46,564 nucleotides of DNA, taken from NCBI GenBank assembly GCA_046583095.1, contig JAYGDB010000172.1, positions 1-46,564 on the forward strand. The letters run 5' to 3'. Below, in pieces: positions 24,995 through 33,598 of this stretch; position 1 is the stretch's first letter; each line of letters starts with the position of its first letter. The notes under the pieces were generated by a model that did not search any database, was not told the origin of the DNA, and saw nothing but the letters and a program-made list of their open reading frames with translations. The translations under genes and the position numbers were made by a program. The stretch is from JAJDAN01 sp046583095 (GTDB lineage Bacteria > Myxococcota_A > UBA9160 > UBA4427).

Positions 24995-25951
24995 ATGTCG
25001 AACCGGGTCTTCATCGACGGTCATGCGGGCACGACGGGCCTGCGCATCCGCGACTGGCTGGCCGCCCGCGACGATCTCGAGTTGCTCGAGATCGACGAGG
25101 CGCAACGCAAGGACCCGGAGGCTCGGCGAGAGTGTCTCGAGGCCGCTGACATCGCCGTCCTATGCCTCCCGGACGACGCGGCGGCCCAGGCCGCCGAGTG
25201 GCTCCAGGCAAGCGACACCAAGATCCTCGACGCCAGCACGGCCCATCGGATTGCCGACGGCTGGGTGTACGGCCTGCCGGAGCTCGGCGAGGCGCAGCGC
25301 CAGGCCATCTCGCAGGCCCGGCTCGTCTCGAACCCCGGCTGCTATCCGTCCTCGGTCATCCTCGCCCTGCGGCCGCTGGTCGACGCCGGGCTCATTCCCC
25401 GGGACGCGGCGCTCAGCGTGCACGCCCTCTCGGGCTACTCGGGCGGCGGCCGGCAGAAAATCGAGGAGTGGGAAGATCCGGCCGGCAGCCTGGCCGATCT
25501 GCCGTACGAGGCCCCCTACTCCCTCGAGGCCCGTCACAAACACCTTCCCGAGATGACGAAGCACTGCGCTCTCGAGTACGAGCCCCACTTCGTCCCCGCG
25601 GTCGGGGCGTTCGCGTGCGGGATGCGCGTCCAGTTGCCGCTTCACGCCTCACTGCTCCCAAGCGGAGTCTCGGCGAAGGCGGTGTGGGAGGTGCTCCAGG
25701 CTCGCTACGCCGAGGAGACCTTCGTCCGGGTGCGGCCGCTGGTCGACGACGGGTCGGCAGACGAGGCCGCCCTGGACCCGCGTGCCTGCAACGACACGAA
25801 CCGAATCGAGCTCCAGGTGATCGGCCACGAGGCGGGCCATATCCTGCTCGTCGCGATCCTCGACAACCTGGGCAAGGGAGCCGCGGGCGTCGCGATCCAG
25901 AACCTGAACCGCATGCTCGGAATCGACGAGGCGCGGGGCCTGAGCGCGTAG
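24995..25951 (+). CDS. argC: N-acetyl-gamma-glutamyl-phosphate reductase, short (type 2) form
   Basis: A 318-residue enzyme of arginine synthesis that reduces N-acetylglutamyl phosphate with NADPH to the semialdehyde. RVFIDGHAGTTGLRIRDWL is the cofactor-binding start typical of the short ArgC form, SNPGCYPSS holds the catalytic Cys (C116), and HALSGYSGGGRQKIEEW is the conserved substrate segment. Length is that of the type 2 enzymes, about 30 residues shorter than E. coli ArgC. The start is ATG 24995, with a -10-like box 7 nt upstream and no Shine-Dalgarno site. No other arg genes adjoin it; the acetylglutamate-synthase-like gene is 19 kb away. Confidence 0.93.
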   Translation: MSNRVFIDGHAGTTGLRIRDWLAARDDLELLEIDEAQRKDPEARRECLEAADIAVLCLPDDAAAQAAEWLQASDTKILDASTAHRIADGWVYGLPELGEAQRQAISQARLVSNPGCYPSSVILALRPLVDAGLIPRDAALSVHALSGYSGGGRQKIEEWEDPAGSLADLPYEAPYSLEARHKHLPEMTKHCALEYEPHFVPAVGAFACGMRVQLPLHASLLPSGVSAKAVWEVLQARYAEETFVRVRPLVDDGSADEAALDPRACNDTNRIELQVIGHEAGHILLVAILDNLGKGAAGVAIQNLNRMLGIDEARGLSA

Positions 25952-26020
25952 CCGCAACTACGAGCGCGACGCGAGAATCGCGTCCGCGCGCCACCGAATG
26001 CGAATCGCCCGATTCGCCGA

Positions 26021-26740
26021 CTAAGCGGGCCTGCCTGCACCTTCGTAGTACCAGTCCAGCGCCTCGGTCTGGAAGCTCCCAGAGGGCCAGTGGCGCCCGC
26101 CCTCGTCGACCGAAAATGTCACGTCGAATCCCGATTTCTGGAGATTGTCGCGCATCGGGAGCGCGACGGTCTGGAAGTCGAAGAGCTCGTCGTGAGTCCC
26201 GTACTCGAGGTAGATGCGCGGGCGGGGTTCCGGAATTCCGTCGCGAAAGCGCTCCGCGGTCGGGGGATCGAGGACGAGGAACCCCGCCGCCCACACCATC
26301 AGGGCGCTGAACATCGTGGAGTTGCACAGGCCAAGCGAGAGGCCGTAGCTGGCACCGTCCGAGTAGCCGATCAGTGCCTGCTGGAGCGGATCGATCGGGT
26401 ATCGCCGGTAGACGAGGTCGTACGCGTACTCGAAAAAATCGAGATCCGAACGCTCCGAGCTCGCGATGAGATCCCAGGTAGGCTCGACCGAGCGCGGGAT
26501 CAGGAAGAACGCCTGGCGCTTTTCCGGCTCGTCGCGATAGCCCTTCGCGAGCATCTCGTCCTGGCGGCCCGCGCCGTGGAGAACCGTAAAGAGCGGGTAG
26601 AGGCGGTTCGGGTCGATCTCGTCGGGCGTCAACAGGATCGCGCTGCCGGCTCCCTGCTCGAGCCTCACCAGGCCCGTCGGGGGCTCCTCGTCGCGCGCCT
26701 CCACAGCCTTGTACTGCACGCGAAGCTGGAGGCTATCCAC
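26021..26740 (-). CDS. Alpha/beta-hydrolase, esterase/polyhydroxybutyrate-depolymerase-like
   Basis: A 239-residue cytoplasmic alpha/beta hydrolase without a signal peptide. The nucleophile elbow is IGYSDGASYGLSLG (GxSxG), the acid is probably the Asp in YGTHDELF, and the His is in EGGRHWPSGS. LYPLFTVLHGAGRQ carries the oxyanion-hole strand. The arrangement resembles the phospholipase/carboxylesterase and PHB-depolymerase-like families; the substrate is unknown. The start is GTG 26740 by frame and similarity; no strong ribosome site is seen. It is divergent from dnaE2 across 156 nt that hold the dnaE2 operator, and it may simply sit beside it by chance. Confidence 0.78.
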   Translation of the reverse strand: MDSLQLRVQYKAVEARDEEPPTGLVRLEQGAGSAILLTPDEIDPNRLYPLFTVLHGAGRQDEMLAKGYRDEPEKRQAFFLIPRSVEPTWDLIASSERSDLDFFEYAYDLVYRRYPIDPLQQALIGYSDGASYGLSLGLCNSTMFSALMVWAAGFLVLDPPTAERFRDGIPEPRPRIYLEYGTHDELFDFQTVALPMRDNLQKSGFDVTFSVDEGGRHWPSGSFQTEALDWYYEGAGRPA

Positions 26741-26861
26741 GCCTCACGCCTCGCGACACGGACGCGATTGAAATCAGGAGGGGGGCTGCCTCGAACACGC
26801 GAGGAGCATAGGACGCAGCCGGAGCTCCCGAATTGACTGGATTTAAAAGCGAAATCCCATC

Positions 26862-26890
26862 TTGACGGAAGGCGAAAACAACACGAAAGT
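26862..26890 (+). promoter_or_regulatory. dnaE2 promoter with 11-nt-period CGAAA direct repeat (candidate SOS operator)
   Basis: TTGACG (26862-26867), a 17-nt spacer and GAAAGT (26885-26890) match the imuA promoter without gaps. CGAAA occurs at 26873-26877 and 26884-26888, an 11-nt period. A third copy, inside AAAAGCGAAA, lies upstream with CGAAA at 26850-26854, 23 nt from the next, about two helical turns. The transcript would start at or next to the GTG start codon at 26897. Confidence 0.65.
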
Positions 26891-26896
26891 AGAGTC

Positions 26897-29800
26897 GTGC
26901 CCCCGGGTCCCGAATACGTCGAGCTGCGCTCGCGAAGCTCTTTCTCGTTCCTCGAGGGTGCCTCCAACCCCGAAGACCTGATCGCTGCCGCCGCCGAGCA
27001 GGGCTACGAGGCCATCGCCCTGGGTGATCGCGATGGCGTCTACGGAATCCCCCGCTTCCACCAGGCGGCCCTGAACGCCGGCGTCCGCGCGATCCACGGC
27101 GCGGAGATGACCCTCGATGCGCAGGGCGAGTACGAGTCGAAGCCCCGGGCTGCACGTGAGCAGGCACCGGGCGAACGCGGCCCTGCCCTACTGCTGCTGG
27201 CGGAGTCTTCCGCGGGCTGGCGCAATCTGTCTCGGCTCATCACCCAGTCCCACACGGGACGCGCGAAGGACGAAGCCTCGATCCGCTGGGAGCAGCTGGA
27301 AGCCAAAGCGCGCGACCTCACGCTGATCGTCCGAGGAGACGGGCGCCTCGGCCCCGAATTGCTCGACCGAGCCCGGGGCGTCTTCGGCGAGGACCGGGTT
27401 TTCGTCGATGTGTCGCGCCCGCTCGACCGAAAAAGCGAGCACACGTCGCGCAAGGCCGTCGCCATCGCCGAAGCGTCACGCGTTCCCATCGTCGCCACGG
27501 GAGATGTGCGCTGCGCTCGGGCCGAAGACCGCAAGCTGCTCGACGCCCTCACCTGCCTCTACCGGCGCACCACCCTCGATGAGGCGGGACGCAGACTGCT
27601 CCCGAACGGCGAGCACTACCTGCGCTCTCCGAACGAGATGGCCGAGCGATTCCGTGATCGGCCCGAGTGGGTTCGCGCCACCCGAACGATCGCCGAGCGC
27701 TGCGCGTTCACGCTCCAGGATCTCGCCTACCGCTTCCCGAAGTACCCGGTTCCGAAGGGCGAGACCCAAGCCTCCTTCCTCCGCAAGCTCACCTGGATCG
27801 GGGCGTGGGATCGCTACGCAGGCGCGCGCGGAAATCTCACCCAAAAGGTTCGCGCACAGCTCGAGCACGAGCTCGCCGTCATCGAGAAGCTCGATCTCTC
27901 GGGCTACTTCCTGATCGTCTACGACATCACCCGCTTTGCCCTCGAGCGGGGAATGCTCTGCCAGGGTCGTGGGTCCGCGGCCAACAGTGCCGTCTGCTAT
28001 GCGCTCGGCATCACCGCCGTCGATCCGGTCGGGATGGAACTCCTGTTCGAGCGTTTTCTGACGGAAGAGCGCGGCGAGTGGCCCGACATCGATCTCGACC
28101 TGCCATCGGGCGACCAACGCGAGTTGGTGATCCAGTACGTCTTCCAGAAGTACGGCCAGCACGGCGCCGCCATGACCGCGAACGTCATCACGTACCGGGC
28201 GCGCATGGCGGTGCGCGAAATGGGCAAGGTGCTCAGCATGTCGGGCGACGCCATCGACCGATTGTCGAAGCTCCTCGCCCATTTCTCCTTCCACGACGAT
28301 CTCGACAGCCTGCCCGCCACCTTGCGCGAATCCGGCGTCGATCCCCAGGCGCCGCGCGTGGCCCTCTTGCTCGAGTTGGTGACCCGCATCCAGGGATTGC
28401 CGCGTCATCTCGGACAGCACAGCGGCGGCATCGTGATCGCAGCGGGCCGCCTCGACGAGGTCGTCCCCATCGAGCCCGCCAGCATGGAGAACCGTCGGGT
28501 CGTTCAATGGGACAAGGAGGACTGCGCCGACCTCGGCATCATCAAGATCGATCTGCTCGGCCTCGGCATGCTCGACGCCCTCGAGAAGGCCACCCCCCTG
28601 ATCGAGAAGCACGAGGGCAAGACGATCGACCTCGCCCACCTTCCACCCGACGATCCCGACACCTACGCGATGATTCAGCGGGCCGACACGGTGGGCACGT
28701 TCCAGATCGAGAGTCGCGCCCAGATGGCGACGCTCCCCCGCATGAAGCCCGCCTGCTTCTACGACCTCGTGGTGGAGATCGCGATCATCCGGCCGGGCCC
28801 GATCGTGGGCGAGATGGTGCATCCCTATCTCAACCGGCGGGCGGGGCGAGAGGCCGTGACATATCCACACCCGAGCCTCGAGCCGATCCTGAAGCGCACG
28901 CTGGGGGTGCCGATCTTCCAGGAACAGATCCTGCGCATCGCGATGGAGGCGGCGGGCTTCAGCGGCGGTGAGGCCGAGGAACTGCGTCGAGCGATGGGCT
29001 TCAAGCGCTCGATCGCGCGCATGCAGCTCATCGACGAGCGGCTGCGCAAGGGCATGCAGGAGAAGGGCCTCAGCCCCGAAGCCCAGGAGAGCGTCCACCG
29101 CTACATCACGGCCTTCGCCCTCTACGGCTTTCCGGAGAGCCACTCGGCTTCATTCGCGCTGATCGCCTACGCGTCGGCCTATCTCAAGTGCCACCACCCG
29201 GCGGCCTTCCTGGCCGGGCTGCTGAACGCCTGGCCGATGGGCTTCTACAACCCCGCCACCCTCGTGAAGGACGCCCAGCGACACGACGTCGAGGTTCGCG
29301 GGATCGACGTGATGCACTCGGAATGGATGTGCACCCTGGAGGGCAGCGATTCGCCGGCGACACGGATCGGCCTTCGCTTCGCCTCGGGGCTACGAGAGGA
29401 GACGGCCGAGAAGCTCGTGGCCGAGCGCAACCACAGGCTGTTCCGGGATCTCGCGGATCTCTCGAGCCGCGTCCCGTTCCGGCGGGACGAACTCGACACC
29501 CTGGCCGAGCTGGGCGCCTTGTCGGGGCTCGCCGGCTCTGGACGCCGGGACGCCCTCTGGCAGGTCGCTGCCCTCGAGCGCGATCCCAACTCGCTCTTCT
29601 CCGGTAAGCCCACCGCCGACGCGCCGTCTCCGCTTCCGAAGACGACGCCTCTCGAAGACACCCTGGCGGACTACCGCCTCGCGGGACTCACCCCGGGCCC
29701 ACAACTGCTCGTTCACCTGCGGCCGGAGCTCGAACGCCAGGGAATCGTCCAGGCCAAGGAGCTGCGCGAAATGCCGAACGGGCGTTACGTGAAGACGGCG

Positions 29801-30055
29801 GGACACGTCATCGTCCGCCAACGTCCCGGCTCCGGAAGGGTCTGCTTCGTGACGCTCGAGGATGAGACCGGAACCTCGAACTCGATCTTGATGCCGGAAA
29901 TCTTCAAGAAGTACCGGGCCGTGCTGCACACCTCACCGGTGCTTCGAATCGAGGGGCCCCTCCAGAACGTGGACGGCGTGATCCACGTACGCGCGAAGCA
30001 CCTGGAAGCCGTGCCCCTGCGCGCGCAGCTTCCCCGGAGTCATAGCTACCGCTGA
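26897..30055 (+). CDS. dnaE2: DnaE2/ImuC: error-prone C-family DNA polymerase
   Basis: A 1052-residue C-family polymerase of DnaE2 length. The N-terminal PHP domain starts YVELRSRSSFSFLEGAS, with ALGDRDGVYG further on; both metal-binding His positions are Arg, so the PHP site should not bind metal. The palm has CQGRGSAANSAVCYALG, PDIDLDLPSG with the two catalytic Asp, and IKIDLLGLGMLDAL with the third. The C-terminal OB-fold (GHVIVRQRPGSGRVCFVTLEDE in part) ends the protein. It performs mutagenic translesion synthesis with ImuA and ImuB. The start is GTG 26897, where similarity begins and right after the promoter element. It is separated from imuB by four other genes, an uncommon layout for this cassette. 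Confidence 0.94.
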   Translation: MPPGPEYVELRSRSSFSFLEGASNPEDLIAAAAEQGYEAIALGDRDGVYGIPRFHQAALNAGVRAIHGAEMTLDAQGEYESKPRAAREQAPGERGPALLLLAESSAGWRNLSRLITQSHTGRAKDEASIRWEQLEAKARDLTLIVRGDGRLGPELLDRARGVFGEDRVFVDVSRPLDRKSEHTSRKAVAIAEASRVPIVATGDVRCARAEDRKLLDALTCLYRRTTLDEAGRRLLPNGEHYLRSPNEMAERFRDRPEWVRATRTIAERCAFTLQDLAYRFPKYPVPKGETQASFLRKLTWIGAWDRYAGARGNLTQKVRAQLEHELAVIEKLDLSGYFLIVYDITRFALERGMLCQGRGSAANSAVCYALGITAVDPVGMELLFERFLTEERGEWPDIDLDLPSGDQRELVIQYVFQKYGQHGAAMTANVITYRARMAVREMGKVLSMSGDAIDRLSKLLAHFSFHDDLDSLPATLRESGVDPQAPRVALLLELVTRIQGLPRHLGQHSGGIVIAAGRLDEVVPIEPASMENRRVVQWDKEDCADLGIIKIDLLGLGMLDALEKATPLIEKHEGKTIDLAHLPPDDPDTYAMIQRADTVGTFQIESRAQMATLPRMKPACFYDLVVEIAIIRPGPIVGEMVHPYLNRRAGREAVTYPHPSLEPILKRTLGVPIFQEQILRIAMEAAGFSGGEAEELRRAMGFKRSIARMQLIDERLRKGMQEKGLSPEAQESVHRYITAFALYGFPESHSASFALIAYASAYLKCHHPAAFLAGLLNAWPMGFYNPATLVKDAQRHDVEVRGIDVMHSEWMCTLEGSDSPATRIGLRFASGLREETAEKLVAERNHRLFRDLADLSSRVPFRRDELDTLAELGALSGLAGSGRRDALWQVAALERDPNSLFSGKPTADAPSPLPKTTPLEDTLADYRLAGLTPGPQLLVHLRPELERQGIVQAKELREMPNGRYVKTAGHVIVRQRPGSGRVCFVTLEDETGTSNSILMPEIFKKYRAVLHTSPVLRIEGPLQNVDGVIHVRAKHLEAVPLRAQLPRSHSYR

Positions 30056-30085
30056 GCCGTACCTGCCGCTGTAGCCCGACCCGAA

Positions 30086-31297
30086 TCAACCGCTCTCGGG
30101 CGTGAAGCGCACCGGGATCGATTTGATCCCGTCGATGAAGTGAGACCGGAGCATGCGCACATCGCCACAGCGCTCGAGATCCGGCAGGCGCCGGAGAAGC
30201 TCTTCGAACATCACCCGGATCTCCATCCGAGCCAGGTGGGCGCCGAGGCAGAAGTGCTGGCCGTGCCCGAACGCGAGATGCTCGTTCGGGTGTCGGCCGA
30301 TGTCGAAGCGATCCGGATCTTCGAAGACGTCCTCGTCACGGTTCGCCGACGGATACCAGAGTGTCACTTTGTCGCCTTCCTTGATCGGAACACCGCCCAC
30401 CTCGACGTCCTGGGTGGCCGTCCTCCGGAAGTACATGACCGGAGCGCGGAAGCGCAGCATCTCCTCGATGGCACTGGGCAGGAGCTCGGGCTCCGCCCGC
30501 AGGCGTTCTGCCTGGTCTGGATGCTCGAGCAGCAACAGCAGACCGTGAGAGATCAGGTTGCGCGTGGTCTCGTTCCCGGCGATCGCGAGCAGCAGGAAGA
30601 ACGAGCCGTACTCGAGCATCTCGATCTTTTCGCCATCGACCTCACCGGTCATCATCGACGTCGCGAGGTCGGCGGCGGGGTTCGCGATCTTGTGTTGTCC
30701 GAGCTTGTACGCGTATTGCATCATCTCGATACCCGCGGCCATTGCCACGCTGATGTCGTTGCCGTACTCGGGGTCTTCGCTGCCGAGGAGCTTGTTGCTC
30801 CACTCGAAGAGCTGGTGCCGATCGTCCTGCGGAACGCCCAGCAGATCGGCGATCACCTGGAGCGGGAGTTCGGCCGCAATGTCCGTCACGAAGTCGCACT
30901 CCCCCTTGTGCGCCACGGAGTCGATGATCGCGCGTACCCGCTCCCGGGTCTTCTTCTCGAGACGCGCAGTTGTGGCCGGCGTGAAGCCACTGCTCACGAG
31001 CTTCCGGTAGCGCGGGTGCGCGGGCGGATCCATCGTGATCATGCTGCGGATGCTGTCGATTTCGGCGTCGGGGCGTTGCTCGATCAGGTTGCCGCGACCC
31101 GATGCGAAGAGCTGCGGATTCTTCGAGACGTAGCGGATGTCGCGATGGCGCGAGACGATCCAGTAACCGGGACCGCCGTGGATGTCGCCTGCGTGCCAGC
31201 ACACCGGCGCGTCCCGACGGAGCGTACGGAAAAAGTCGTGAGGGAAGCCGTTTTCGAACGTTTCCGGGTTCGAGACATCAAGAATTTCGAGCGTCAT
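30086..31297 (-). CDS. Cytochrome P450, CYP125/CYP142-like
   Basis: A 403-residue soluble bacterial P450. The I-helix oxygen-binding motif is AIAGNETTRNLISHG, the K-helix ExxR is EEMLRFRAP, and the haem-binding loop is FGHGQHFCLGAHLAR with the axial Cys at residue 350. MTMDPPAHPRYRKLVSSGFTP and the AGNETTRN form are typical of the CYP125/142/124 group, which hydroxylates the terminal carbon of steroid side chains or branched lipids; linear terpenes are an alternative. Activity needs ferredoxin and reductase, not seen next to it. The start is ATG 31297, with GGAGG about 10 nt upstream. Together with the acyl-CoA dehydrogenases and hydratase it suggests sterol or branched-lipid catabolism, as inference. 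Confidence 0.86.
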   Translation of the reverse strand: MTLEILDVSNPETFENGFPHDFFRTLRRDAPVCWHAGDIHGGPGYWIVSRHRDIRYVSKNPQLFASGRGNLIEQRPDAEIDSIRSMITMDPPAHPRYRKLVSSGFTPATTARLEKKTRERVRAIIDSVAHKGECDFVTDIAAELPLQVIADLLGVPQDDRHQLFEWSNKLLGSEDPEYGNDISVAMAAGIEMMQYAYKLGQHKIANPAADLATSMMTGEVDGEKIEMLEYGSFFLLLAIAGNETTRNLISHGLLLLLEHPDQAERLRAEPELLPSAIEEMLRFRAPVMYFRRTATQDVEVGGVPIKEGDKVTLWYPSANRDEDVFEDPDRFDIGRHPNEHLAFGHGQHFCLGAHLARMEIRVMFEELLRRLPDLERCGDVRMLRSHFIDGIKSIPVRFTPESG

Positions 31298-31398
31298 GGG
31301 AGCTGCCTCCGGGACCGGATCCTACCGCAACGATTCAGGGACCAAGCCGACCGCCCGTCGTGCATGACCGCCTGGATCCCGATCGAGATGGCTGGATC

Positions 31399-33477
31399 CT
31401 ACTCGATGTACCCGAGGGCGCGGAGCGACTCTTCCACCCCCGGCGAAAGCGCGGGGGCCCGGACGTCGACGCCCCCCACCTCGAAGCCGGCGCGAATTCG
31501 TGCCGAGTTCTCCTCGTGATCCGCGATCATCGCATCGGCCAGCGGGGCCTGCGTACGGCCGCGACGGATCGAGTGTTTCTCGCCCGGGTCCTCCTCGAGG
31601 TTGAACAGGCTCTTGCGGTTGTGCAGCTGCTTGAACTTCAACGGGCCGTACCGAAACCCAATCGCGCCCCGGGCGAGCCAGGAGAAGTAGAGCGGCCGGG
31701 GATCGGGAAGCAGTTCCTTGCGCAGCCCGGGAGCGAGGCTGATGCCCTGGCTCGTCTCGAGCGGGGGCAGCGCGAGCCAGTCGAGCAGGGTCGGCACGAT
31801 GTCGACGAGGCTCACGGCCGTTTCGATTGCGAGCCCTTCGGGAACCCCGGGGCCGCGCAGTACGACGGGAACCCGGATCACCTCCTGGTGCCCGGAAAAG
31901 CTGTGCCCGATCACGCCGTGCTCGCCAAAGCTCTCGCCGTGGTCCGACAGCAGGACGACCAGCGTGCGGTCTGCCAGGCCGAGCGCCTGCAACTCGTCCA
32001 GCAACCCGCCCACGAGATCGTCTGCCTCGCGAATCGTTCGGTCGTATTCGTTCGCCAATTCGCGATGCCGAGGCGGCACCGAGCCCATTCCCTCCCGTTC
32101 CCACTCGGCCGGATCGCCGAACAGCTCGGCATAGGCGGAGCTGGGGGTGTAGGGGGCGTGGGTCTTGTAGGTGTGCACGAAGAGGAAGAAACGGCGATCG
32201 CGATGGGCTCGGAGGTACACGGTTGCGTCTTCAAAGGTGGATCTACCACGGTCTTCAGCGGGCAAGCTCCGCTCGTTGAAGCGGTCGAAGCCGAACCAGA
32301 ACCCCAAGGCGCCGGCCAGCAGGGCGTTCTCGGTGTACGCGGCGGTGTCGAAGCCGGCCTGGCGCAGGCGCTCGGCCAGCAACGGGACGGGTGTCGCCGC
32401 ATGAAGGCGCCCCGGCTCGGGGCGGGCCTCGGGGTAGAGACCCGTAAACAGGCTCATGTGCGAGACGTCGGTCCGGCTGTAGGTCGATGTCACGTCGACG
32501 AAGCGGGTCCCTCTCTCGATCAGCTCCGCGTCGATGCGCGGGGAAGTCGGGCGCGGATAGCCGAAGCCCGAGAGGTGATCGGCCCGCAGCGTGTCCAGAG
32601 AAATCAGCACGACGTTGACGTCGGCCTCGGGCGGCCCGTGCGGGGCGAAGACCCGCGGCACCGCCCAGACGGCGCCCCGCACGGCAGCGCCGGCCGGGCC
32701 CACAGCCGAAAGCACGAGGCGACAGGACCCACCGGCGGCGGGAAGCGCAATCGACACGTCGCGCCACCCGCTGGCGTCTCCGGGCGAGATCACCTCCTCG
32801 AAGACCGGCCGCGGTGATTCGCCGCCGCAACCCAACCTGGCCTCGAAGCGCGCCGGTACGAGGCCCGCCGCGCCGGGCATGGTCGTCAGCCCGTAGCCGA
32901 GTTCGAGGCTCGCACCCGGCGGGACGTCGAACGACCGGCTCTCGAGCCGAACCGGGCCTGGCCGGAGCGCGTGGAGGCGGAGGCTGTAGCGATGGGCGCC
33001 GACCTCACGGTCGTGCTGGTAGATGAGCCGCGCACGGCCGTTGGCCGCGCGCTCGAGTCGCCAACCCGAGAGGATCTGCCTCGCCGGGATTTGCCGCGAG
33101 ACCTCCTCGAGCAGTTCGGGGGTCGCTTGGCCCGGCAGCTGCTGGACCTCGAGGGTGAAGGCCGCGTCCGGGAGGGAGCGCAGCGACTCGGGCAGTTCGA
33201 ACTCGCCGCGAACCAGGCCGTCGCTGTCCGGAGCCAGTGCCAGGAGCGATGCCACCGGAACCGCCTCGGGAGCAGCCAGGACCGCGCGCGCCTCGACGCC
33301 AATCCGCGCAACAGCGCCGTGGAACGGAGTCACGAGGGATTCGAAATCCCCCACGAGTCGAAGCGCGACGTGCCCGGTGGGCGAAGACGAGGGACGCGTG
33401 TCGTCGCTCTCACCACACGCGAGCGCCAGAGCCAAGACCAGGACGATCGCGATGCCACCGAGGCTCACCCGCTTCAC
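31399..33477 (-). CDS. Lipoprotein of the alkaline phosphatase/sulfatase superfamily with a Thr nucleophile
   Basis: A 692-residue exported protein. The signal peptide ends in a lipobox (LALAC, Cys21). Residues about 30-280 form a beta-rich region of unknown function; from residue 288 the sulfatase-like fold begins with VNVVLISLDTLRADHLSGFG (metal Asp near 296; quoted in part). The nucleophile motif, usually CxPSRxSLLTG, reads T337-DVSH-MSLFTG: Thr replaces the Cys/Ser that becomes formylglycine, and His341 replaces Arg. VVLLSDHGESFGEHG supplies the other metal ligands. It is therefore more likely a phosphotransferase, phosphodiesterase or hydrolase acting on envelope material than a sulfatase. 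The start is GTG 33477. Divergent from the serine hydrolase. Confidence 0.83.
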   Translation of the reverse strand: MKRVSLGGIAIVLVLALALACGESDDTRPSSSPTGHVALRLVGDFESLVTPFHGAVARIGVEARAVLAAPEAVPVASLLALAPDSDGLVRGEFELPESLRSLPDAAFTLEVQQLPGQATPELLEEVSRQIPARQILSGWRLERAANGRARLIYQHDREVGAHRYSLRLHALRPGPVRLESRSFDVPPGASLELGYGLTTMPGAAGLVPARFEARLGCGGESPRPVFEEVISPGDASGWRDVSIALPAAGGSCRLVLSAVGPAGAAVRGAVWAVPRVFAPHGPPEADVNVVLISLDTLRADHLSGFGYPRPTSPRIDAELIERGTRFVDVTSTYSRTDVSHMSLFTGLYPEARPEPGRLHAATPVPLLAERLRQAGFDTAAYTENALLAGALGFWFGFDRFNERSLPAEDRGRSTFEDATVYLRAHRDRRFFLFVHTYKTHAPYTPSSAYAELFGDPAEWEREGMGSVPPRHRELANEYDRTIREADDLVGGLLDELQALGLADRTLVVLLSDHGESFGEHGVIGHSFSGHQEVIRVPVVLRGPGVPEGLAIETAVSLVDIVPTLLDWLALPPLETSQGISLAPGLRKELLPDPRPLYFSWLARGAIGFRYGPLKFKQLHNRKSLFNLEEDPGEKHSIRRGRTQAPLADAMIADHEENSARIRAGFEVGGVDVRAPALSPGVEESLRALGYIE

Positions 33478-33526
33478 GGGCCCTGCATACCCCGGTCGCT
33501 TCGGTCCTGGCGTGCCGGGCGAAGGA

Positions 33527-33549
33527 CGTCTTCAATCGCCATGAAGACG
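33527..33549. promoter_or_regulatory. Inverted repeat in the divergent promoter region
   Basis: CGTCTTC (33527-33533) and GAAGACG (33543-33549) form a perfect 7-bp dyad around a 9-nt spacer, between the divergent sulfatase-like and serine hydrolase genes. It may be an operator or a hairpin; no regulator gene is adjacent. Confidence 0.35.
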
Positions 33550-33598
33550 AGACCCTAGCAATCGCGCTATACCGATGCGGTAACCCGAGAGAACTCCC

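Noticed and set aside
27476..29143. A 555-codon minus-strand frame inside dnaE2
   Set aside because: It is fully antisense to a well-conserved polymerase and its composition is explained by the third-position GC bias of dnaE2.
31102..32817. A 571-codon plus-strand frame antisense to the P450 and sulfatase-like genes
   Set aside because: It spans two genes with clear motifs on the other strand and shows no domain of its own.
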